Shown: piece by piece, positions 1-6,959 of the stretch | Numbering within the stretch: the first letter of the stretch is position 1 | How the letters are laid out: every line of letters begins with the position of its first letter | Assembly: GCA_943333015.1 (NCBI GenBank) | Contig: CALQRR010000022.1 | Location: 1 to 10,706 of the forward strand | Reading direction: 5' to 3' | Length of the DNA: 10,706 bases | From: Chitinophaga pinensis | GTDB lineage: Bacteria > Bacteroidota > Bacteroidia > M30B66 | The notes under the pieces: model-generated | Database searches by the model: none | Told to the model about the DNA's origin: nothing | The model's input: the letters and a program-made list of their open reading frames with translations, nothing else | Made by a program: the position numbers and the translations under genes

Positions 1-42
1 ACACTAAGACATTTCAGGAGTAACGCTCCTTCTCATTCCAGC

Positions 43-68
43 ACCCCGGTTAACAGCCGGGGTTTTTT
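43..68 (+). terminator. Intrinsic terminator of an upstream gene
   Basis: A perfect GC stem, CCCCGG at 44-49 pairing with CCGGGG at 57-62, is extended by an A43-T63 pair and possibly by T50-G56 and T51-A55 around a tiny loop. Six T residues follow (63-68). This is a textbook rho-independent terminator for plus-strand transcription entering from the left. A small hairpin precedes it (AGGAG 16-20 with CTCCT 26-30). The terminated gene lies outside the window. One frame runs 3-23 and ends in TAA, so up to six C-terminal codons of it may be visible, but that is too short to call. Confidence 0.88.
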
Positions 69-114
69 ATTGCCCTGCGCTATTCACGAAGAACTGTGAA
101 CACTCCGTCTATCT

Positions 115-149
115 ATTGTGTTCCGCTGGTTACGATTAAACTATTTTTG
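115..149 (+). promoter_or_regulatory. Candidate Bacteroidota promoter for the DUF5686-lptB operon
   Basis: TATTTTTG at 142-149 matches the Bacteroidota -7 consensus TAnnTTTG exactly. The best -33 candidate is ATTG at 115-118 (consensus TTTG), 23 bases upstream, at the long end of accepted spacing. Transcription would begin near 156, leaving a leader of about 30 bases before the TTG start at 188. The site lies downstream of the terminator at 43-68, which supports a new transcription unit beginning here. It is a pattern match only, and the -33 element is weak. Confidence 0.5.
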
Positions 150-187
150 TAGATGTTAATCAAGCCATTCTAAAGTTCCGCGTTCCC

Positions 188-2659
188 TTGTCCATTCGTC
201 ATTTCCTCTTTTTCATTCTTTTGTCATTCACGGGATCATCGCTCCTTGCGCAGATAACACGTGTGAGAGGAACGGTGACCGATGCCAGTTCAAAGGAAAC
301 CATGCCGTTTGTCAATCTGGTTTTCAAAGGCACCACCGTTGGAACATCCACCGACATCAACGGTACGTTTGATCTCTCAACCCAACGCCCTGCCGACACC
401 TTGCTTATCAGCTTTTTGGGATATAAAAGCCAAAAGATCAAAATCCAACGAAACAAAACCACCGATCTCACTATTGAGATGCAACCCGACAATTTCACGT
501 TGCGGGAAGTCGTCATCCGCCCCGGTGAAAATCCGGCTCACCGCATCATGCGGGAAGTGGTTGCGCACAAAGCGGAAAATAATCCTGAAAAAGTAAAGAC
601 CTATCAGTACGAGGTGTACAATAAAATTCAGTTTGACCTCAACAACTTCAAAGAAGAGTTCACCAACCGAAAACTCTTCAAACCCTTTGATTTCGTTTTT
701 TCCTATGCCGATACAACGGAAGATGGAAAAGCCTACTTGCCGATTGCCTTCACCGAAACATACGCCGAAGTCACCTACACCAGCGATCCAAGTAGAAAAC
801 AGGAGCGTATCATGGCCAGTCAGATTTCCGGAATTAAGAACGCCAGCGTCTCTCAGTTTTTAGGAGATATGTACCAAAACGTCAACATCTACGATAACTT
901 CCTGCTCATCTTTAACAAGAGTTTCGTCAGCCCGGTTACCGATAACTTCTTGCGGTATTATAAATATTACCTGGTCGACAGCGTCTACATTGGCAATGAA
1001 CGTTGCTACAAACTACTTTTTCTTCCCAAACGCAAACAGGATCTCACCTTTACCGGAAACTTGTTTATTGACGATTCCACGTTTGCCGTTAAGCAGGTCA
1101 ATATTCGGTTTAACGATAACGCCAACATCAATTACATCAAACAGTTTGATGTTTTTCAGGAATATGAACGCGTCGACGGGAAACAGTGGATGTTGACGTA
1201 TGAAAAGTCCTTGGGTGATTTTGCTCCCTTCGAAAAAGCCAATGGGAAAGGGGTTTTCGGACGAAAGACAACCCGGTATCAAAACTTCCGGATCAATCAA
1301 CAGATTCCCGATTCAATATTTAAGGCTGGGCGTGATATCATTGTGAGCGATAGTGCCGATCAGCATTCGGAGAAATACTGGAACACTATCCGTCCCGATA
1401 CCCTTTCGAAACGTGAGCGGGACATTTACACAATGGTGGATTCGCTCAAACAGGTTCCACGACTGATCAACTTCCGGTATTTCGGACAAATGCTCGCTAC
1501 CGGTTATTTGCACTCCAAGTGGATAGAAATTGGAAAGTATTATACGTTCGTGAGTTGGAACGACATTGAGGGCGTGCGGTTGAAATTTGGCGGTGTTACG
1601 TCCAACGATTTCAGTACACGCCTCGAACTTCGCGGATCGCTGGCATATGGCATTCAGGACAACCGGTTTAAAGTACGGAGCGGATTGCGCTATTTCATCG
1701 ATAAAGACAAGAAGAACCGCAGGCTGCTCACATTGTCATACAAGTCGGATTTGGAGCAACTCAGCTTGAGTGCCAACTCCCTCACGCTGGATAACATTCT
1801 AACCTCGCTGCTGCGCCGAACCGCGTTGAAAAATGTAACCAATGTGGAGGAGGCGGCGGCAATGCTCGAATACGACTGGTTTCCGGGTTTAAGCAATAAG
1901 TTCACGGTATTTAATCGGAGGCTTGTGCCATTGGGAAATTTCTCTTTCGAAAGACTCCTGGCAGATGGAACAAAAACGACAGTGCCGCAAATCACCACCA
2001 CCGAAATCGGCATCCAAACACGTTTTGCTTGGGGCGAAAAATTTATTTCCGGTGAATTCGACCGATCTAGCATTGGAACACGTTATCCAATTGTGCAGCT
2101 CGATCTGGGATTAGGTGTTCCAAACGTGCTCAGTTCACAGTTCAGCTACACCAAAGCACGGCTGCGGATCAGCGACCGTTTTCGGGTAAATCCGATGGGT
2201 TATACCGATTATGTAGTGGATTTTGGGAAGATCTGGGGATCGGCACCTTACCTCTTTCTGGAGCTGCATCAGGGTTCACAAACCTATGCCCTCGATCCAT
2301 TGGCGTTTAACATGATGAACATCTTTGAATTTGCCAGCGACCGGTATGCGTATCTTTTCATCGACCATCATTTTGAAGGTTTCTTTTTGAATAAGATACC
2401 TTTACTGCGCAAACTCAAATGGCGGGAAGTCGTGACCTTGAAATCGGTAATAGGTGATATGCGGAAAGAAAACCTCAACCAACTGGTATATCCGGGCGGT
2501 TTAGATCCTCAGCTGCACAAACCCTATCTCGAAAGCGGCTTTGCGGTTGAAAATATCTTTAAAATTGTTCGGGTGGATGCGCTTTGGCGAATGACGCACC
2601 TCGACAGACCGAATACCCGAGCTTTTGGTGTCCGGGTTTCACTCTCATTCCGTTTCTGA
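188..2659 (+). CDS. DUF5686 and carboxypeptidase-regulatory-like domain outer-membrane protein
   Basis: An 823-residue envelope protein. Residues 1-22 form a Sec signal peptide (hydrophobic core, ending SSLLAQ) with no lipobox cysteine. Residues 26 to about 100 look like the carboxypeptidase-D regulatory-like beta-sandwich that begins many Bacteroidota outer-membrane proteins (RVRGTVTDASSKETMPFVNL, then an NGTFDL strand). Residues from about 113 (GENPAHRIMREVV) follow the DUF5686 pattern. From about residue 458 the sequence becomes alternating amphipathic strands and ends in a terminal phenylalanine (VSLSFRF), as expected for a beta-barrel of about 365 residues. No TonB box or plug was recognised. 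Molecular function is unknown for the family; outer-membrane location is inferred. The start is TTG at 188: no in-frame ATG lies between the upstream stop (137-139) and M39 at 302, and starting there would remove the signal peptide. A weak TAAAG (171-175) precedes it. lptB follows after 3 bases, so the two are probably co-transcribed. Confidence 0.87.
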   Translation: MSIRHFLFFILLSFTGSSLLAQITRVRGTVTDASSKETMPFVNLVFKGTTVGTSTDINGTFDLSTQRPADTLLISFLGYKSQKIKIQRNKTTDLTIEMQPDNFTLREVVIRPGENPAHRIMREVVAHKAENNPEKVKTYQYEVYNKIQFDLNNFKEEFTNRKLFKPFDFVFSYADTTEDGKAYLPIAFTETYAEVTYTSDPSRKQERIMASQISGIKNASVSQFLGDMYQNVNIYDNFLLIFNKSFVSPVTDNFLRYYKYYLVDSVYIGNERCYKLLFLPKRKQDLTFTGNLFIDDSTFAVKQVNIRFNDNANINYIKQFDVFQEYERVDGKQWMLTYEKSLGDFAPFEKANGKGVFGRKTTRYQNFRINQQIPDSIFKAGRDIIVSDSADQHSEKYWNTIRPDTLSKRERDIYTMVDSLKQVPRLINFRYFGQMLATGYLHSKWIEIGKYYTFVSWNDIEGVRLKFGGVTSNDFSTRLELRGSLAYGIQDNRFKVRSGLRYFIDKDKKNRRLLTLSYKSDLEQLSLSANSLTLDNILTSLLRRTALKNVTNVEEAAAMLEYDWFPGLSNKFTVFNRRLVPLGNFSFERLLADGTKTTVPQITTTEIGIQTRFAWGEKFISGEFDRSSIGTRYPIVQLDLGLGVPNVLSSQFSYTKARLRISDRFRVNPMGYTDYVVDFGKIWGSAPYLFLELHQGSQTYALDPLAFNMMNIFEFASDRYAYLFIDHHFEGFFLNKIPLLRKLKWREVVTLKSVIGDMRKENLNQLVYPGGLDPQLHKPYLESGFAVENIFKIVRVDALWRMTHLDRPNTRAFGVRVSLSFRF

Positions 2660-2662
2660 TCT

Positions 2663-3412
2663 ATGAAACTCTACACTAAAAATCTGGTGAAGCGTTATAA
2701 AAAACGCGCGGTGGTGAATGATGTCTCGGTTGAAGTAAATCAAGGCGAAATTGTAGGATTACTTGGCCCGAACGGCGCAGGCAAAACCACCACCTTTTAC
2801 ATGACCGTTGGGCTCATTCGTCCCAATGAAGGCGATGTTTATCTGGACGATCTTCGCATTACCGATTTGCCGATGTATCGGAGAGCTCAGCTGGGCATTG
2901 GTTATCTGGCGCAGGAAGCTTCTGTTTTCAGGAAACTGAGCGTGGAAGATAACATCAAGGCGGTGCTTGAGATGACGGATCTTTCGAAAACAGATCAAAA
3001 AGCACGACTGGAATCCTTGCTGGATGAATTCAGCCTTCAGAAAATCCGAACCAACCGGGGCGATCTGCTCTCCGGAGGCGAACGACGCAGAACGGAGATA
3101 GCCCGTGCGCTAGCTTCCGATCCGAAGTTCATTCTCCTCGATGAGCCTTTTGCAGGTGTCGATCCCATTGCTGTAGAAGATATTCAGAGCATTGTTGCCA
3201 AATTGAAAGAGAAAAATATTGGCATCCTCATTACCGATCACAATGTGCATGAAACGCTGAGCATTACAGACCGTGCCTATTTGTTGTACGAGGGGAAAAT
3301 TCTCAAATCCGGCAGCGCCGAAGATCTTGCCAACGATGAAACGGTAAGAAGGGTGTATTTGGGGAAAAATTTCGAACTCCGGGTAAGCAAACCCAGCGAA
3401 TCATCCGAATAA
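2663..3412 (+). CDS. lptB: LPS export ABC transporter ATP-binding protein LptB
   Basis: A cytoplasmic ATPase of 249 residues, the usual LptB size. In the known Lpt system it forms a dimer that powers the membrane subunits LptF/LptG to extract lipopolysaccharide from the inner membrane and push it along the LptC-LptA bridge to LptD in the outer membrane. All ABC ATPase motifs are visible: Walker A GPNGAGKT at 35-42, Q-loop Q84, signature LSGGE at 136-140, Walker B FILLDEP at 156-162 with catalytic E161, and H-loop H193 in ITDHN. The [18 protein letters not shown] stretch and the C-terminal VYLGKNFEL are typical of LptB rather than of amino-acid (LivF) relatives. The ATG lies 3 bases after the DUF5686 stop, implying translational coupling. 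No other lpt gene is in the window. No clear terminator follows; the gap to purS is 86 bases. Confidence 0.95.
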   Translation: MKLYTKNLVKRYKKRAVVNDVSVEVNQGEIVGLLGPNGAGKTTTFYMTVGLIRPNEGDVYLDDLRITDLPMYRRAQLGIGYLAQEASVFRKLSVEDNIKAVLEMTDLSKTDQKARLESLLDEFSLQKIRTNRGDLLSGGERRRTEIARALASDPKFILLDEPFAGVDPIAVEDIQSIVAKLKEKNIGILITDHNVHETLSITDRAYLLYEGKILKSGSAEDLANDETVRRVYLGKNFELRVSKPSESSE

Positions 3413-3450
3413 AATCTGCTTAAGAAAAGAACGTGTCCTTCGCGCTTCGG

Positions 3451-3481
3451 TTTCTTTAAGAAGCGGAAGCATGTATATTTG
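3451..3481 (+). promoter_or_regulatory. Candidate promoter for purS
   Basis: TATATTTG at 3474-3481 matches TAnnTTTG exactly. TTTC at 3451-3454 (consensus TTTG) sits 19 bases upstream, the ideal spacing for Bacteroidota housekeeping promoters. Transcription would start about 11 bases before the purS ATG, giving a very short leader. This suggests purS is transcribed independently of the upstream lptB operon. The AT-rich sequence just before it (TTAAGAAA at 3420-3427 and TTTCTTTAAG at 3451-3460) forms only an imperfect inverted repeat without a T run, so I do not call a terminator. Confidence 0.58.
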
Positions 3482-3498
3482 TTGCTTAATACACTCCC

Positions 3499-3750
3499 AT
3501 GAAATTCATTGCTGAAATTGACGTCATGCCGCATAAAGCACTTCTCGATCCGCAAGGGAAAGCCGTTACAGGGAGCATGAAGAATTTAGGATTGCCCGAA
3601 ATTGGCAATGTTCGTATCGGGAAACACATCCAGCTTGAAATTGAAGCTGCTAACGAAGCCGCTGCGCGTGAAAAGGTTGACAAAGCCTGCAAAGAATTAC
3701 TGGCCAATCCAATCATGGAAGGGTACGCATTTACCTTGGTGCAGGGTTAA
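3499..3750 (+). CDS. purS: Phosphoribosylformylglycinamidine synthase subunit PurS
   Basis: A small cytoplasmic protein of 83 residues, the normal PurS length. In known systems PurS is a dimeric adaptor that joins the glutaminase PurQ to the small-type synthetase PurL, so that ammonia reaches FGAR and FGAM is made (fourth step of purine synthesis). The family landmarks are present: ALLDPQGKAV at residues 14-23, then NLGLPEIGNVRIGKHIQLEIEA (written here in outline only: LG, V, GK and the acidic strand), and a C-terminal CKELLANPIMEGYAF. The gene is not beside purQ or purL. It has its own promoter-like site, and it converges on pssA, sharing the TTAA at 3747-3750 that holds both stop codons. 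Confidence 0.93.
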   Translation: MKFIAEIDVMPHKALLDPQGKAVTGSMKNLGLPEIGNVRIGKHIQLEIEAANEAAAREKVDKACKELLANPIMEGYAFTLVQG

Positions 3751-4496
3751 TTCCCTCCGTTAAGATTTGCTTGTTCGTTTTTGTTAACGAGCATATTGAC
3801 GATGGAAAGAAGCAGGTAAAGTCCGATAAACGGCGCCAGCGCAGCCAGTTTCAGCCAGATAAACAAGGGCAGGGCAAGTGCCAAAAAGATGAGCTGAACT
3901 TCATTTCCTTTCCACGACAGTTTCTTGAGTTTGAAACTGAACATGGGAATTTCAGCAATGAGCAGAAAGGCTGTCAATACAGCTACTCCAGCAAGAATCC
4001 ACGGAGCGGGCATGTTAAACGTTCCGTTGTGAAAGCCAATCCATAATCCAGCCCAAAACAACGCATTACCCGGAGTGGGCATGCCGATAAACGAACTGGA
4101 TTGACGGGTATCGTGATTAAATTTGGCAAGACGGTAAGCCGAAAGCACCGCGATGAGCAAGGCCAGGGAAGCCGGAAATGAGAGAAATAATTCCTTCACT
4201 TCTTCGCCGGGCAATAGAGATTCGAGTTGTGCTTCTGCAATCAAGCGAAACGCCATCAAGGAAGGCAACACGCCAAACGTAACCATGTCGGCCAATGAAT
4301 CTAGATCTTTCCCGATGGGTGATGAAACGTTCAATGCACGCGCTGCTAGTCCATCGAAGAAATCGAATACGCCAGCAAGCAACATCAGCATAGGCACCAT
4401 CGCCTCGTTCCCAGCAAGTAATTGCTGAATGGCAAGGCAACCGCAAAGGAGATTTGCGAGTGTGAGTGCGTTAGGCAGGTTTTGTTTTAACATCAT
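3747..4496 (-). CDS. pssA: CDP-diacylglycerol-serine O-phosphatidyltransferase
   Basis: A polytopic inner-membrane enzyme of 249 residues that would condense CDP-diacylglycerol with L-serine to phosphatidylserine, the precursor of phosphatidylethanolamine. The full CDP-alcohol phosphotransferase signature is present: D45-x2-D48-G-x2-A52-R53-x8-G62-x3-D66-x3-D70. The N-terminus (LPNALTLANLLCG) and the LDSLADMVTFGVLPSLMAF stretch favour the serine enzyme over the PgsA or choline relatives. About six to eight hydrophobic segments follow, and the tail is polar (NKNEQANLNGGN). Two ATG codons are adjacent at the start (4494-4496 and 4491-4493), and either could be used. The first 26 bases lie inside the end of the upstream acyltransferase gene, so translation is probably coupled. 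The PS decarboxylase gene expected to act next is not in the window. Confidence 0.93.
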   Translation of the reverse strand: MMLKQNLPNALTLANLLCGCLAIQQLLAGNEAMVPMLMLLAGVFDFFDGLAARALNVSSPIGKDLDSLADMVTFGVLPSLMAFRLIAEAQLESLLPGEEVKELFLSFPASLALLIAVLSAYRLAKFNHDTRQSSSFIGMPTPGNALFWAGLWIGFHNGTFNMPAPWILAGVAVLTAFLLIAEIPMFSFKLKKLSWKGNEVQLIFLALALPLFIWLKLAALAPFIGLYLLLSIVNMLVNKNEQANLNGGN

Positions 4497-5658
4497 TGAG
4501 ACCTACAGGATTGTACTCCCGGGTTGGATTATAGTTTTTCTTACGGCGTGAAAACTTCTTTTCAAAGTATTCGGTACTGAAAATTGCCAGTGCAAAAGTA
4601 ACAGCAAAAGCAATGAGCGGCTCAGTAACTAAGACAGAAACGGCACTTTGCTCCGAAACACTGAATTGCATAATCCGATATCCCACAATAATTCCGATGG
4701 CATGATACGCATACAGGCTATACGCCAACTTACCTGGATAATTGAAAATACGCAGTTTGGCCAACTTAAAGACCGAGTTGGAACTGAAATTTTGCTCAAA
4801 AACAAAAAACGCCAATGTCAATGACAGCAAAATGCGTTCTGCAATAAACACCAGTTGTGGCGGTACTTCCCGAAGTTCATCGTGGATCGGTTTGAGGAAA
4901 ATAATCACCCCGAAAAAAACGAGGTAGATAAAGCCAATGGTTCGTTGAGTTTGTTCCTTTAAAAACCCGTACAATTTGTATTTGAAGAAACTGAAATAGG
5001 CCAAATAGGAACCGATAATAAAATCGCAGATGATGTTGAGCGAACTGTACCGAAATGAATCGTCCTGTGACCACATCCAGGCCGAAGCAATAAAGGCCAG
5101 CATTGCAATAATCATCAATGCTTTCTCTTTCCGTCGAAAATAGGACATCAGAATTGGCCAGACAATAACAAATTGAAGCGACACGGCGATGGACCACATA
5201 TTTCCCAAAACACCCTGCAGCGGATTTCCACTGTCGGTATATCCAAAGTTGAAATAGAACCCCCAATAATCGCCTGCGGAAATAAACTGAAGATTCTCTT
5301 GAGGGATTCCGGTGTTGATGCGAGGCAGGATGAAATATCCTAATAAGAAAACAAGAAAATAGAGGGGTAACATTCCCAAAATACGCCGCATATAGAAGCG
5401 TAATAGGTTCATTTTCTTGTAAATAAACCTTTCTTCAAAAATAGTCCAAGTGTTCAAAAACCCTGTTAGTAGAAAGAGTAAACTGTAGCAAACGTTATTC
5501 AGATTGCCTGTAACTTGCAACAAATCTGTAAAAAGGGTAGAGACTTTAACTTGTTGATTGTCTGTAATGAAGCAATGCGAAACGAATATGCCAAAGAACG
5601 CCAGAAACCGGAGAGCATTTATATTATCGAAATGTGATTTCTTGATGAGTCGTTTCAT
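4471..5658 (-). CDS. Acyltransferase family 3 membrane protein (OafA/YrhL type)
   Basis: A 395-residue integral membrane protein of the acyltransferase-3 family, which moves acyl groups (often acetyl) onto sugars of O-antigen, peptidoglycan, exopolysaccharide or lipids. Near the N-terminus it has the family pattern with R17 and, ten residues on, H28 (ALRFLAFFGIFVSH), the conserved residues implicated in catalysis. It then shows FLLTGFL, a basic loop with YMRRILGMLPLYFL, about ten hydrophobic helices, a late YSLYAYHAIGIIVG segment and a basic cytoplasmic tail starting at YFEKKFSRRKK. No fused SGNH esterase domain is present. The acceptor cannot be read from the sequence. The gene leads a two-gene operon with pssA, overlapping it by 26 bases, so a lipid or envelope-glycan role is plausible but inferred. 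The ATG at 5656-5658 (minus strand) gives a normal family N-terminus. Confidence 0.87.
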   Translation of the reverse strand: MKRLIKKSHFDNINALRFLAFFGIFVSHCFITDNQQVKVSTLFTDLLQVTGNLNNVCYSLLFLLTGFLNTWTIFEERFIYKKMNLLRFYMRRILGMLPLYFLVFLLGYFILPRINTGIPQENLQFISAGDYWGFYFNFGYTDSGNPLQGVLGNMWSIAVSLQFVIVWPILMSYFRRKEKALMIIAMLAFIASAWMWSQDDSFRYSSLNIICDFIIGSYLAYFSFFKYKLYGFLKEQTQRTIGFIYLVFFGVIIFLKPIHDELREVPPQLVFIAERILLSLTLAFFVFEQNFSSNSVFKLAKLRIFNYPGKLAYSLYAYHAIGIIVGYRIMQFSVSEQSAVSVLVTEPLIAFAVTFALAIFSTEYFEKKFSRRKKNYNPTREYNPVGLNDVKTKPA

Positions 5659-5705
5659 GGAACTTATTCTGCCTGCAAGCCTTCCTGTCGAACAGCAAAC
5701 TCATG

Positions 5706-5735
5706 CAAAGGAAAAAAAGTTTCAGCACACGCAAA
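5706..5735 (-). promoter_or_regulatory. Candidate promoter for the acyltransferase-pssA operon
   Basis: Read on the minus strand, TTTG (5735-5732) is followed after 18 bases by TTCCTTTG (5713-5706), one mismatch from TAnnTTTG. Transcription would start near 5699, about 40 bases before the ATG. A run of seven T residues precedes the -7 element. It lies in the divergent gap shared with the PorV2 operon, for which I could not find an equally good plus-strand promoter. Confidence 0.4.
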
Positions 5736-5746
5736 ATAAATACCTG

Positions 5747-5763
5747 TTAAATGCGCTTAAATG
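5747..5763. repeat. Tandem TTAAATG direct repeat in the divergent promoter region
   Basis: TTAAATG occurs at 5747-5753 and again at 5757-5763, exactly 10 bases apart, about one helical turn. It sits between the candidate minus-strand -33 element and the start of the PorV2-type gene. Such spacing can mark a tandem binding site for a regulator, but two 7-mers in AT-rich DNA may also arise by chance. Confidence 0.25.
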
Positions 5764-5835
5764 GGTCATGCCCTCTTTCGAAAAAAACAAAATCGCTTGC
5801 TTACTTGTCTATTAAATAATACCCAACCCGATCGC

Positions 5836-6951
5836 ATGCAAACTATCCGCCTTCTGATTGTAATTTTTGCTCTTATCATACAGGGATCGACAACTGCCCA
5901 AACAGCTCGAAAATACAGCAATGAATTCCTCGCCATCGGTGTAGGAGCGCGTGCATTGGGCATGTCTGGTGCCTTTGTTTCGGCCGCTTCCGATGCCACC
6001 GCCGGATATTGGAATCCTGCGGGATTGACCGGAATCACATCAAAGTTTCAAGGCGCCTTGATGCATTCGGAATACTTTGCAGGCATTGCCAAATACGATT
6101 ACGGCTCCCTTGCAACACGGCTCGATCCGAAAAGTGTACTCGCTGTTTCGGTTGTCCGGTTTGGTGTAGATGACATTCCCGACACTTCCGAACTCATCGA
6201 TGCCAATGGAAACATCAACTACGACCGCATTCAATCCTTCTCTGCAGCCGATTATGGCTTTCTGTTTTCCTATGCCCGTCAATTAAAAAAAGAAGGACTT
6301 AGTGTGGGCGCCAATGCCAAAGTCATTCACCGCAAAGTGGGCGATTTTGCAAAATCCTGGGGATTTGGTCTCGATGCAGGTGTGCAATACAATCCCGGAA
6401 AATGGCGATGGGCTGCCATGGCGCGCGATATCACCTCCACATTCAATGCTTGGAGCTACAATCTGAGCCAATCGCAACGGGATGCTCTTTCCTCTACCGG
6501 AAATGAAATTCCGGAAAACTCCCTCGAAGTCACACTGCCTTCCCTCACCCTCGGTGGCGCTCGTAAATTTACCCTCGGTAAAAGTTTTACACTGCTAACC
6601 GAATTAGACCTGCAAACCACGTTCGATGGGATGCGCAATACTATCATTCGAGATAAAACATTCTCTATGACTCCCGTGTTTGGTTTTGAGGGCGGTTACC
6701 GCAATATCGTATTCCTGCGCGGGGGTGTGGGCAATTTGCAAACCATTCAGAACGATGCCAATACCGGTCGAATCACCACTTTCCAGCCCAATATAGGACT
6801 TGGAATACGCATCAAAGGAATCCAAATTGATTATGCCCTCACCGACATTGGAGATCAAAGTACAGCGCTTTTTTCCAATGTATTTTCCCTGCGGTTTGAT
6901 ATCAATGCTGCCGATAAATCTGCCACTCCAACCACCACTCCTGCCAAGTAA
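5836..6951 (+). CDS. porV2: PorV/PorQ-family outer-membrane barrel, PorV2 type
   Basis: A 371-residue outer-membrane protein. Residues 1 to about 22 are a signal peptide (MQTIRLLIVIFALIIQGSTTAQ). Directly after comes the family hallmark: GVGARALGMSGAF, then SDATAGYWNPAGL, as in PorV/PorQ and the FadL-like barrels. The rest is alternating strands with G and aromatic turns (YGFLFSYARQL, WGFGLDAGVQY, FGFEGGYRN, LGIRIKGIQIDYAL), ending LRFDINAADKSATPTTTPAK. Canonical PorV acts with the sortase PorU in the attachment complex that releases and anchors type IX cargo. That protein usually begins its barrel with a PDARAGGMG motif, which is absent here; the ARALGMSGAF version and the downstream C25 peptidase fit the paralogue called PorV2. 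The frame is open upstream to an ATG at 5761, but the ATG at 5836 places the signal peptide at the N-terminus and is preferred. The partner gene begins 8 bases after the stop. PorV2's precise role is not established. Confidence 0.83.
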   Translation: MQTIRLLIVIFALIIQGSTTAQTARKYSNEFLAIGVGARALGMSGAFVSAASDATAGYWNPAGLTGITSKFQGALMHSEYFAGIAKYDYGSLATRLDPKSVLAVSVVRFGVDDIPDTSELIDANGNINYDRIQSFSAADYGFLFSYARQLKKEGLSVGANAKVIHRKVGDFAKSWGFGLDAGVQYNPGKWRWAAMARDITSTFNAWSYNLSQSQRDALSSTGNEIPENSLEVTLPSLTLGGARKFTLGKSFTLLTELDLQTTFDGMRNTIIRDKTFSMTPVFGFEGGYRNIVFLRGGVGNLQTIQNDANTGRITTFQPNIGLGIRIKGIQIDYALTDIGDQSTALFSNVFSLRFDINAADKSATPTTTPAK

Positions 6952-6959
6952 GTCTGTTT

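Noticed and set aside
3..23. Possible six-codon tail of an upstream gene ending TAA at 21-23
   Set aside because: It would fit the terminator that follows at 43-68, but six codons are too few to support a gene call.
1690..2073. 127-codon minus-strand frame inside the DUF5686 gene
   Set aside because: Low-complexity, serine-rich shadow translation opposite a well-supported barrel region; no start context.
3420..3470. Possible terminator or structured element between lptB and purS
   Set aside because: TTAAGAAA and TTTCTTTAAG pair only imperfectly around a long loop, and no T run follows. The CCTTCGCGCTTCGG stretch is not a clean stem either.
4877..5266. 129-codon minus-strand frame inside the acyltransferase gene, same strand but another frame
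   Set aside because: It overlaps the membrane-helix coding sequence, and its odd, cysteine- and aromatic-rich translation matches no family. It is a frame shadow, not a frameshifted piece, because the acyltransferase frame is intact.
5761..5835. 25-codon N-terminal extension of the PorV2-type protein from the ATG at 5761
   Set aside because: It would put 25 polar residues before a clean signal peptide. The ATG at 5836 gives a normal secreted protein, and the 5761 region overlaps the repeat and promoter area.
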